From positions 1 through 45,568 of the forward strand of contig JASMLX010000046.1 of assembly GCA_030748495.1 (NCBI GenBank): DNA of 45,568 nucleotides. Reading direction: 5' to 3'. This stretch comes from Candidatus Poribacteria bacterium. GTDB lineage: Bacteria > Poribacteria > WGA-4E > UBA9662. Below are positions 1 to 6,856 of the stretch, piece after piece (position 1 is the stretch's first letter; the number at the start of each line of letters is the position of its first letter). A model generated the notes under the pieces. That model saw only the letters and a program-made list of their open reading frames with translations, searched no databases and had not been told where the DNA came from. The position numbers and the translations under genes were made by a program.

Positions 1-1339
1 AGTAAGCGGCACTCTCTCTGGTCGTATAGAGGCCGGCCGGTAAAACGCCCAACGGCAGACTTCTGACCAATTGGCCAGAGTCGGTGTAGATTTCAATTGT
101 CACCTGTTGTGGCCTGGAGAGTCGGAACGGAATCCAGGTTTCGGGGTTGAAGGGGTTCGGATAGTTGGTCAGGAGCCGAGTTTCGGTTATGGGCTGGTCG
201 ACCAGTGCCCGCAACAAGTTAAGAATATGTCTGGTTTCCGCATTCGGCTGGTGCTCCAACTGACGAATCACCGATTGAATCCGGTGCAACTGGTAGTCGT
301 CCAGGTTGATCCTGGCAGAGACAATACTGGGCGCGGCCGTCGTCCCGCTGCCTTCACCAAAGTGGTTGGCTACCAATACCAGGTCAAAAATATCGACCTC
401 GCCATCGCTATTGACATCGCCTGTCTCAGCGTCGGCGACACCGAAGTTACTGGCCACCAGTACCAGGTCGAAGATATTGATCTCGCCGTTTTTATCCACG
501 TCCCAGGGGGCGGCATTCAGTTCCAAGAAATCAGCTAAGGAGATGGCACACCGGAACCCGATTTCGTCGTGACGCATGCTGGCCGGCAGAGAGGATCTTT
601 TAGCGCTGCGCGCTTTCTCTCCGCCATCGCGCCAGGATCCGCCTCTCAAAACCTTGAAATTCCCCTCAGCCGGACCTTGGGGATTGGAGGGCGGACTGTC
701 GTTGTAGTAGCCTTCGGCGTACCAGTCGGCCACCCACTCAAATACGTTGCCAGCCAGGTCTTGCACCCCAAACGGGCTCTCTCCAGCGGTAAAACTGCCG
801 ACGACGGCCGTTTTTTCAAAACCGTCGTCAGTCGCGATGACGTTGGCGTGAATCGTTGTAGCAGCTATCTTTAAGTCGAACTCGTTGCCCCAGGGAAAAA
901 CGCGTTCTTCACTGCCACGTGCCGCCGTCTCCCACTCCGCTTCGGTCGGCAACCGTTTCCCCGCCCACTCCGCATAGGCTACGGCATCGTCCCACGAAAC
1001 ACCGACGACCGGTTGCTCGGGTTGATTTAGCGTTTCGTCGTTCCAGTACCTCGGTTCTCGATGATCTGTCGCCGCCAGGAAGGTGCGGTATTGGGCGTTG
1101 GTAACTTCGTATTTATCGATGTAAAAATCGTCCAATTCGACCGGATGGGCTGGCTTTTCATCCACATCTGCGATCTCAGCCTCTGAACCTATAGTGTAGG
1201 TTCCGGCCGGAATCAACCGCATAGCAGCGTCATCTTTTTTGAATTGGACCTCTTCTTTAGGGGCCGCATGAACGGTAAGAGAGAGGCTGAATAGAGCCAA
1301 ACAGATTAAATATAAATTACACCGAAATAAGGCGCGCAT
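1..1339 (-). CDS. Secreted SUMF1/FGE-fold protein with dockerin pair and C-terminal sorting-type domain (3' end cut by window)
   Basis: Reading the minus strand from ATG at 1339 gives 446 open codons to the window edge; AAGGAG lies 9 nt before the ATG. Residues 1-25 form a signal peptide. Residues 38-268 are a formylglycine-generating-enzyme/SUMF1-type domain (GVSWDDAVAYAEWAGKRLPTEAEWE at 113-137 in part, LAGNVFEWVADWY, LRGGSW, GFRCA). Residues 280-328 hold two dockerin-like calcium loops, DVDKNGEINIFDLV and DVNSDGEVDIFDLV. Residues 392-446 begin with NYPNPFNPETWIPF, resembling the FlgD/T9SS-like C-terminal domain. The cysteine pair that true FGE needs is missing: the stretch after GGSW reads RDGGEKARSAKRSS. 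It is therefore probably not a sulfatase-activating enzyme but a secreted fold relative. The stop codon is outside the window. Confidence 0.88.
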   Translation of the reverse strand, partial: MRALFRCNLYLICLALFSLSLTVHAAPKEEVQFKKDDAAMRLIPAGTYTIGSEAEIADVDEKPAHPVELDDFYIDKYEVTNAQYRTFLAATDHREPRYWNDETLNQPEQPVVGVSWDDAVAYAEWAGKRLPTEAEWETAARGSEERVFPWGNEFDLKIAATTIHANVIATDDGFEKTAVVGSFTAGESPFGVQDLAGNVFEWVADWYAEGYYNDSPPSNPQGPAEGNFKVLRGGSWRDGGEKARSAKRSSLPASMRHDEIGFRCAISLADFLELNAAPWDVDKNGEINIFDLVLVASNFGVADAETGDVNSDGEVDIFDLVLVANHFGEGSGTTAAPSIVSARINLDDYQLHRIQSVIRQLEHQPNAETRHILNLLRALVDQPITETRLLTNYPNPFNPETWIPFRLSRPQQVTIEIYTDSGQLVRSLPLGVLPAGLYTTRESAAY

Positions 1340-1361
1340 TGTTGCATTCTCCTTAGAAGTA

Positions 1362-1390
1362 AGAGTTCCTTGAATTAGAGAGTTCCTTGA
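1362..1390. repeat. Two-copy 12-bp direct repeat, period 17
   Basis: AGAGTTCCTTGA occurs at 1362-1373 and again at 1379-1390, between the aldo/keto reductase stop and the SUMF-type gene start. It lies just upstream of that gene's ribosome binding site. It could be a local duplication or a two-site operator; nothing more can be said from the sequence. Confidence 0.4.
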
Positions 1391-1409
1391 TAGAGTAAGC
1401 GCTGGTCTA

Positions 1410-2393
1410 TTAGGCGTGCCCAGGACCGTTGTAATCTCGATTAAAAGGGAGGCCAAACGGTTCTTCAAAGGGTCGAAACGGGACCATCTCTGCGATCTCT
1501 TTCAGTCGAGTCAGCATCTCAGCGGGCAACGGCCCTGCATTGACGGCGGCGACATTTTTCTCCACCTCTTCTACCGAGCGTGCTCCCATCAGCGTAGTCG
1601 AGATATCGGGATTGGAGATCACCCACCGAAGGGCCAGTTCTGGAAGTGACAACTCTATCTCATCCAGGAAATCGTACAGGACCTGAAACTGCCGTTGACG
1701 AGGTGAACTGAGCCATCTGGCGCCCGTTTCAACCTCCGCATAGCGTTGGGCCAGCGCGCCCTGTTGAAGCGGTGATCCGATGACAACGCCCACGTTATGG
1801 CGCCTGGCAGTCGGCAAAATTTCGAGCTCAGCCTCCCGCCACAGAAGGCTATAATTGAAAGCGGTTAAGACGACGTCGTAGTGGCCGGTATCGATGATCG
1901 GATGAAGTTGGTAGGCGGTTGTCCCGCCCAGTCCGGTGAAGCGAATAATGCCCTCTGATTTCAATTCAGCTAATACCTCGGAGACCGGACCGTGATATGT
2001 ATCATAGCTGTCCCACCAGTCGTATTGGCCAGGCCGGTCCGGTTCGTGGATCATTAAAATATCGATCGTGTCTCGCTTTAACAGGCGCAGGCTATTCTCG
2101 ACCGATCGTCGGAGTAGATCTCTATCTTTAGGATTGAAAGGTTGAGGATGCCCACCAAGTTTGGTTGAAATTAGATACGGTTGGGAGGTCCCCTCCAGCG
2201 CTAATCCGAGAACCTCCTCGCTATCGGCGTAACCGGGAGCCGTATCGACATAGTTGACACCCAGTTCCAAGGCACGATGAACAGCTTGACAGGCTTGGTC
2301 ACGGTCGCCTCCGCCGACCTGTGAAACGAACAGGCCACCCATTCCCAATAGGCTAACGGGTAGGCCGGTTCTTCCCAGAAGGCGTTGCTCCAT
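1410..2393 (-). CDS. Aldo/keto reductase
   Basis: A 327-residue protein of the NAD(P)H-dependent aldo/keto reductase superfamily, a cytosolic (alpha/beta)8 barrel that reduces aldehydes and ketones or oxidises sugar alcohols. It opens with MEQRLLGRTGLPVSLLGMGG, the usual first strand. The catalytic tetrad can be placed at D50 and Y55 (YVDTAPGYADSEEVLG), K78 (ISTKLGG) and H116 (ILMIHEPD). The C-terminal cofactor region reads ISNPDISTTLMGARSVEEVEKN. AGGAG stands 9 nt before the ATG. It lies 28 nt after the PhyH gene on the same strand, so the two are probably co-transcribed. The sequence most resembles the galactose/aryl-alcohol dehydrogenase-like branch; the substrate cannot be told. Confidence 0.93.
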   Translation of the reverse strand: MEQRLLGRTGLPVSLLGMGGLFVSQVGGGDRDQACQAVHRALELGVNYVDTAPGYADSEEVLGLALEGTSQPYLISTKLGGHPQPFNPKDRDLLRRSVENSLRLLKRDTIDILMIHEPDRPGQYDWWDSYDTYHGPVSEVLAELKSEGIIRFTGLGGTTAYQLHPIIDTGHYDVVLTAFNYSLLWREAELEILPTARRHNVGVVIGSPLQQGALAQRYAEVETGARWLSSPRQRQFQVLYDFLDEIELSLPELALRWVISNPDISTTLMGARSVEEVEKNVAAVNAGPLPAEMLTRLKEIAEMVPFRPFEEPFGLPFNRDYNGPGHA

Positions 2394-2421
2394 TTTCGTT
2401 ATCTCCTAACGGTTTTAGTGC

Positions 2422-3309
2422 TTACCATCTAACTTCCACCGGATGATCGTAGATCCGCATCGGTGAAGTCTGGTAGAGTATACCATGTTGCCTCGCCCAT
2501 TCAACCAGCGGTTGCTCACCGTCGCTGCGCCGGCCCAGCAACTGACCTCCGATGGCGTCTACCTGCTGAAAAACAGATGGGTCCGGCGAATAGGTGGTTC
2601 CACCCCACCAATGATAGGCATAGGTTGCCATTACGATCTTGGCCACCTGGTCTCTGAAGTTGACCCCGGAGGCGTGGTAGGTCAAAGTGTTAAACAGATA
2701 GGCATCTCCAGACTGAAGTTGAGGCTCGATCGTGTTTGGCGGATCGACGTCCGCTTCGGGCTGTGTGGCCGAGGTCTTTTGGAATCGAAGAGGCGCCGTC
2801 AGGCGATGGCTGCCCGCGACCAGATGCGTGACCCCAGAATCAGGCAGGCTAAAATCTGTCAAGCAGTAGGCAACGCGGATAGAGACAGTATTACGGATCG
2901 GGTGTTCAGGGGCCAAATTGTTGATGTCGCGATGCCAATTCCGATGATCACGCCCATCACCGTCCGGATAGATCGGTGTCTCTGAGGCGGGTTGTGGATA
3001 TTTGTAGATCAGGTTGCCACCGCTGAGCCGGAGATCCGGTGTCAGCAATTGGGTCATCAGAGATACAATCGAAGGGTTGAGTGCCAGTTGGAGCAGAACA
3101 TCGTCTTGCGTCAGGTTGAAATACCGATTGAAATAGTGATTTTTAGCGACCGGTTCTCCGTGCTCTCGCACCAGTTCAGCCGTCATAAAAGGGTCGCCAA
3201 TCTCGACCACATGATCGATAGTTTCCTGGTCGATGGCATTGCGGATCACCAGATAACCGTTGAGATCGAAATGCTCTTTTTGAGCCGGTGTTAGTCGGGT
3301 AAACTCCAT
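2422..3309 (-). CDS. Phytanoyl-CoA dioxygenase (PhyH) family protein
   Basis: A 295-residue Fe(II)/2-oxoglutarate-dependent dioxygenase. The N-terminus (LTPAQKEHFDLNGYLVIRNA) is typical of the family. The iron-binding triad is visible as HRD in NWHRDIN (about residues 126-128) and the distal His in LTYHASGVNFRD (about 212), followed by Arg for 2-oxoglutarate. I chose the ATG at 3309, which begins MEFTRLTP; the frame stays open to a TTG at 3342 whose extra 11 residues do not look like part of the family. PhyH paralogues are abundant in Poribacteria and act on diverse small molecules, so phytanoyl-CoA need not be the substrate. The neighbours (aldo/keto reductase, methyltransferase) suggest a small-molecule degradation or tailoring cluster. 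Confidence 0.9.
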   Translation of the reverse strand: MEFTRLTPAQKEHFDLNGYLVIRNAIDQETIDHVVEIGDPFMTAELVREHGEPVAKNHYFNRYFNLTQDDVLLQLALNPSIVSLMTQLLTPDLRLSGGNLIYKYPQPASETPIYPDGDGRDHRNWHRDINNLAPEHPIRNTVSIRVAYCLTDFSLPDSGVTHLVAGSHRLTAPLRFQKTSATQPEADVDPPNTIEPQLQSGDAYLFNTLTYHASGVNFRDQVAKIVMATYAYHWWGGTTYSPDPSVFQQVDAIGGQLLGRRSDGEQPLVEWARQHGILYQTSPMRIYDHPVEVRW

Positions 3310-3366
3310 TTTAGATTTGAGCCGTTGCCCCCTGTTCGTCAAAAACCCATCATCAAGAATCTATCC

Positions 3367-4185
3367 TCAAGAGGGAGAGCGCTGAACGTAGCGGCTCAAA
3401 ACATGGGGTAGATAGGTGGTACAGATAGTCAGGTAAGGAGCCGCGATCGACTTGAAATGCTCCCAGGATCCCGGTTCCGGATCGGTTTCATCCGAGGTCT
3501 CCTCGGTCAGGCTAAGAATAACAAATCCGTTCCCTACTAACCCGGCAACCAGAGTTCTCATGGTGTGACGAAATTCTCTAGGCCCTTCAATCCGTTTAAC
3601 TGACCCACCGTGGTCTTCCACCTCCCATCGATTGTCGTCGTAGTGAACCTCGCCATCTTTGTAGGGCTGAACCAGCCGATAGCCGCCATCCCAGACAGAA
3701 TCCTCGATGCCGTGCGAAAAGGGACTATGGAAAGAAAAGCGATAATAACCACCGTTCTTGACAACCCTGGCCACCTGGGCAAAAACCACTCTTGGCTCGG
3801 GGATGAAGTTGATGGAGTGAGCGTGATGAACAATGTCGAAATGGTCAGCGGCAAAACGGGACAAATCTCGCATATCGCCCTGACAGGTCTGGATCTGTAA
3901 TCCATAGTGTTGAGCCGCTTGTCGGTCCCGATCCAGTTGGGTGAGGGTTAGATCCAGAACAGCTACCTCGGCCCCCAAAAGGCCAAAGGCGGCAGTCTGC
4001 TGCCCACCACCGCCTGCCAGACACAGCACTTTTTTGTTCCTGACGTCGCCTAAAATCCCTTCCGGATCAACAAAATCTCTAGCCGAATCAGCATCCAGAT
4101 CCAGCATCGGGCGTGAATAGGGAACATTTGATTGGGCCAGTTCATCCCACCGTTTCTGATTGAACCTGGCCAGTTGATCAAGCAC
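3367..4185 (-). CDS. Class I SAM-dependent methyltransferase (type 11/UbiE-like)
   Basis: About 272 residues. The SAM-binding motif I reads VLCLAGGGGQQTAAFGLLGA, followed by an acidic strand (VAVLDLTLTQL) and FDIVHHAHSINFIPEP as the post-motif region. I placed the start at GTG 4185, because AAGGAG precedes it by 6 nt and the GTG overlaps the ubiX stop (GTGCTTGA), a sign of translational coupling. An ATG at 4257 in the same frame lies deep inside ubiX and has no ribosome site. Methyl acceptor unknown. Coupling to the flavin prenyltransferase gene suggests co-expression but does not define the substrate. Confidence 0.87.
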   Translation of the reverse strand: MLDQLARFNQKRWDELAQSNVPYSRPMLDLDADSARDFVDPEGILGDVRNKKVLCLAGGGGQQTAAFGLLGAEVAVLDLTLTQLDRDRQAAQHYGLQIQTCQGDMRDLSRFAADHFDIVHHAHSINFIPEPRVVFAQVARVVKNGGYYRFSFHSPFSHGIEDSVWDGGYRLVQPYKDGEVHYDDNRWEVEDHGGSVKRIEGPREFRHTMRTLVAGLVGNGFVILSLTEETSDETDPEPGSWEHFKSIAAPYLTICTTYLPHVLSRYVQRSPS

Positions 4186-4783
4186 GATCGTTCTCCTTCC
4201 AACGTCGAACCAGCCGGACATCAATGCCGAATTGATCCAGAGCTTTGCTAACCACAAAATTGATCTGATCTTCGATGGTATCGGGGAAATGGTAAAAGGC
4301 CGGCATGGCGGGCAGTATAACGGCGCCGGCCTGTGACAGCTTGAGCATATTTTCCAGATGGATCGTACTCAGCGGCGTCTCCCGTACCACCAGGACTAAC
4401 CGGCGTCGTTCTTTCAGACAGACATCGGCCGCACGCTGGACCAGGTTTCGCGATAGCCCCATCGCAACCGAGGCTACCGTTCCCATACTGCACGGTACGA
4501 TTACCATTCCCAAGGTCCGGAAAGAGCCGCTGGCAATCGAAGCACCAATATCATCCGGGTGGTAATAGATCACGTTGGAAGTGTCTCGACCGATTAAGTC
4601 GGTAGCGCTAAAATTATCCAGATCTATCTGGACTCCGACCTCTTCGGCTAAAACGCGCGCACAGGCTTCAGAGATGGTTAAATGGATCTCGAAATCGGTA
4701 TTATCCGCTAAAACTTCAATTAACCGAATTCCATAGATGGTACCGCTGGCACCAGTTAAACCGACGATCAATCGCCTTGCCAA
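4178..4783 (-). CDS. ubiX: Flavin prenyltransferase UbiX
   Basis: About 201 residues. UbiX joins dimethylallyl phosphate to FMN to make prenylated FMN, the cofactor of UbiD-type decarboxylases. Visible signatures are LIVGLTGASGTIYGIRLIEV at the N-terminus, IASGSFRTLGMVIVPCSMGT in the middle, and VLVVRETPLSTIHLENM with LPAMPAFYHFPDT toward the C-terminus. The start is TTG at 4783 with GGAGG 7 nt upstream. This gives the usual family length. An upstream in-frame ATG (4870) falls inside the predicted promoter and would add a tail of 29 residues unlike the family. No UbiD is present in the window. Overlaps the methyltransferase start. Confidence 0.93.
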   Translation of the reverse strand: MARRLIVGLTGASGTIYGIRLIEVLADNTDFEIHLTISEACARVLAEEVGVQIDLDNFSATDLIGRDTSNVIYYHPDDIGASIASGSFRTLGMVIVPCSMGTVASVAMGLSRNLVQRAADVCLKERRRLVLVVRETPLSTIHLENMLKLSQAGAVILPAMPAFYHFPDTIEDQINFVVSKALDQFGIDVRLVRRWKENDRA

Positions 4784-4840
4784 GTCACTGCCTCCACTGC
4801 AACCCACCGAAATCTTTCGTGTTAAAATCCGCTGTCGCTG

Positions 4841-4870
4841 ATTATAGCAGTCTCGACTTTTCTTCCGCAA
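4841..4870 (-). promoter_or_regulatory. Predicted sigma70 promoter of ubiX
   Basis: On the minus strand TTGCGG (4870-4865) is followed after 18 nt by TATAAT (4846-4841), preceded by TG one base upstream (extended -10). Transcription would start near 4834, about 50 nt before the chosen TTG start. This supports the shorter UbiX reading frame. Confidence 0.6.
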
Positions 4871-4963
4871 TCTTTAATCTTCCGACCCATCCAGGTATGT
4901 GCATATCCATTGGCCGAATCTTTAGCCGCATTCCTGGTCTTCTTGTTGACATCGGCTCGTAGA

Positions 4964-6394
4964 TTAGAAAAAGGAGCCCATGGCCATCACCCGGTCCGCG
5001 TTTTTAACATTCCAAATCCCGGCTAGAGCCGAGATTTTCTCATCCGATAAGTAGCAATACCGTTGCACCCACATCCCGTCTGCGGCGGTATCTCGAACGA
5101 TGGCCACAGTTCGTTTCCACTGCTCGAGCGGTACATAACCATGAGCCAACGGCATAACCGGGCTCTTACCATCAACCTGTTGAACCACCTCACCGACCCG
5201 GTCGGCAAAGGTCTCGAAACGGACCGGATGTTTGTCTGTCGCACCGGGAATGTAGTAATCGGCAAAGGCCGGCGATTGGATGTCGTCTGGTAAATTAAAC
5301 CAGAACTTGACGGCCTTTAGAATTGTGCTGACGCCTAACTGCGGGTTCCAATTTTTCAACACCTGACCGTACCAGCGAGGTATTGCCGACCAGTGAAAGG
5401 TGTAGAGTTTGGGGCGAACACATTGGACGGTTTGCGCCAGTCGGCCATAGTCCATACCGCTGGACCGATTGAAGGGGGGTGGCCAACCGTTGGCCACTAA
5501 CTCGACCTCAGCAAAACCGGCCTGATCCATTGCGGTCCGGATATCTTTGTAGAGGCCACAAACCACATCCGACTTAAAACGGAAGAAATCGTAAACGCCA
5601 GAAAAGCGGACGAGTAGATCCAGCAACCGGGATGGGTGGCCTAAAAGGCGCTCGGTTTGATCGAGCCGGTCGGTGGTCAATCGATGTAAATGGTTCCAGA
5701 GGGATTGGATATCCTGTTTAATTTTTTGTGGATCGTAGCCTAACTCTACCATCTGTCGTTGTGAATGTGGACTAAAACAGGCGAAGTGATCTTCCAACAG
5801 GTAGGTGGTATATTCGACCCAATCCAGACAAACTCCATCCGGGGTTGGATGATGGCTTATTTCATCTAGCACTGAGGCGATCGCCCAGGCTCGAACATCG
5901 GGTGAACTGGGGCATCCTTGGTTGGCGACTCGACGATCTGGATCCGGGCACCGACCATCGATCCACTGCATTCTATCCTGGTCTTTCAGTCCAGGGACGG
6001 CCAGAGGTGTGACCGAGGTATAGATCCGCCAATTCCGGCTTCGAGCCGATTCAAAAATCCGGCTGGGCAAATCTGCATCTAAATCGGCAGGGATCTCTCT
6101 CCAGGCTGGCCTATAGGGGGTATCAGTGTACCAGGAGAGATTCGGTTTTTGGGCGCGAAAGCTCTCCAGATAGAGTTCCCTCTTACCCCAGACGGGACGG
6201 TCAAAGACACGATCGTAGCCGTCAATGTCGAGTGGTGGTGCACGAAATCCGGTTTCAGCCGTCGCTTCTCGATTCAAAGTGCGGCCACAATTGATAGCGG
6301 TTGCGCCTGTCGATTGGATTCGATCCATGACAGCGTTCAACCCTTCAACCTGAACATCTAGAGGGGTCATTACTATCCCCAGAAACTTTCCCAT
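4964..6394 (-). CDS. Large conserved-looking protein of unknown function, possible TIM-barrel hydrolase
   Basis: 476 residues with no signal peptide; AAAGGAG stands 8 nt before the ATG. I do not recognise a named family. The segment order looks like an alpha/beta barrel: a first strand KFLGIVMTPLDVQVEG, then ATAINCGRTL, WRIYTSVTPLAVPG, a central acidic strand DGVCLDWVEYTTYLL, VELVANGWPPPFNR, RPKLYTFHWSAIPRWYG, and VMPLAHGYVPLEQWKR with DGMWVQRYCYLSDEKI near the end. This resembles uncharacterised glycosidase-like proteins in which acidic residues at strand ends are catalytic (candidates D and E of CLDWVEY). That assignment is inference only. It may head the minus-strand cluster, but 180 nt and a separate promoter lie before ubiX. 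Confidence 0.72.
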   Translation of the reverse strand: MGKFLGIVMTPLDVQVEGLNAVMDRIQSTGATAINCGRTLNREATAETGFRAPPLDIDGYDRVFDRPVWGKRELYLESFRAQKPNLSWYTDTPYRPAWREIPADLDADLPSRIFESARSRNWRIYTSVTPLAVPGLKDQDRMQWIDGRCPDPDRRVANQGCPSSPDVRAWAIASVLDEISHHPTPDGVCLDWVEYTTYLLEDHFACFSPHSQRQMVELGYDPQKIKQDIQSLWNHLHRLTTDRLDQTERLLGHPSRLLDLLVRFSGVYDFFRFKSDVVCGLYKDIRTAMDQAGFAEVELVANGWPPPFNRSSGMDYGRLAQTVQCVRPKLYTFHWSAIPRWYGQVLKNWNPQLGVSTILKAVKFWFNLPDDIQSPAFADYYIPGATDKHPVRFETFADRVGEVVQQVDGKSPVMPLAHGYVPLEQWKRTVAIVRDTAADGMWVQRYCYLSDEKISALAGIWNVKNADRVMAMGSFF

Positions 6395-6554
6395 CTTTTA
6401 GACTCCTTTTAACCTATCTACTCTTCTATTTTTATTTTATCAAGAACAGTCTTCTTTTGTAAAGATCGCGTTCCGCTAATATATTCTGCTAATACAGCAG
6501 GCTTAGTATAGAGTTAGATCGCTGACCGCTCGAACTCCAAATGATGTAATTGAC

Positions 6555-6584
6555 TTGACAGTTTTAGACAATCTGATGTATGAT
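6555..6584 (+). promoter_or_regulatory. Predicted sigma70 promoter of gltB
   Basis: TTGACA (6555-6560), 18-nt spacer, TATGAT (6579-6584). The predicted start near 6591 leaves an untranslated leader of about 265 nt before the gltB ATG. A second TTGACA starts near 6607 but lacks a good -10 box. Confidence 0.6.
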
Positions 6585-6667
6585 TTTGACTCATGAGAAA
6601 GTAACTTGACATCTTACATAGATAGCGAAATTGTCTACCTGATACCGCAAGAAGCCCGATTTGAACT

Positions 6668-6830
6668 CCCGTTAAAACGGGAAACTAGCCCCCTCGACCT
6701 TCCATCTCAATAAACTTGCGAAAAATTGTATAACGAAAATCCAGGGTGAACCTTGGACATCTTTGCAGGCGCACACATAAAGATAAAGTATCAAAACACT
6801 CTCGCCGATGTTAGGCGTACATCTATCGGC
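6668..6830 (+). promoter_or_regulatory. Structured gltB leader (three hairpins)
   Basis: Within the predicted 5' leader: CCCGT-TAAA-ACGGG (6668-6681), a 7-bp stem with UGAA tetraloop from TCCAGGG/CCTTGGA (6740-6757), and GCCGAT/ATCGGC (6804-6809 with 6825-6830) just before the GAAAGG ribosome site. A long, folded leader on a nitrogen-assimilation gene could be regulatory. No known glutamine riboswitch pattern was recognised. Confidence 0.35.
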
Positions 6831-6856
6831 ATCTTCAACTGAAGAAAGGTTCTATT

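Larger units (their letters stand above)
6395..6856. other. Divergent intergenic region upstream of gltB
   Basis: 462 bp without a credible reading frame on either strand. It separates the minus-strand cluster from gltB and contains one good plus-strand promoter (6555-6584) and, downstream of it, three hairpins: 6668-6681, 6740-6757 and 6804-6830. I see no known riboswitch and no tRNA. Confidence 0.7.

Noticed and set aside
71..1104. Plus-strand open frames at the window start
   Set aside because: They are antisense to the SUMF1/dockerin gene, which reads continuously on the minus strand and has clear domains.
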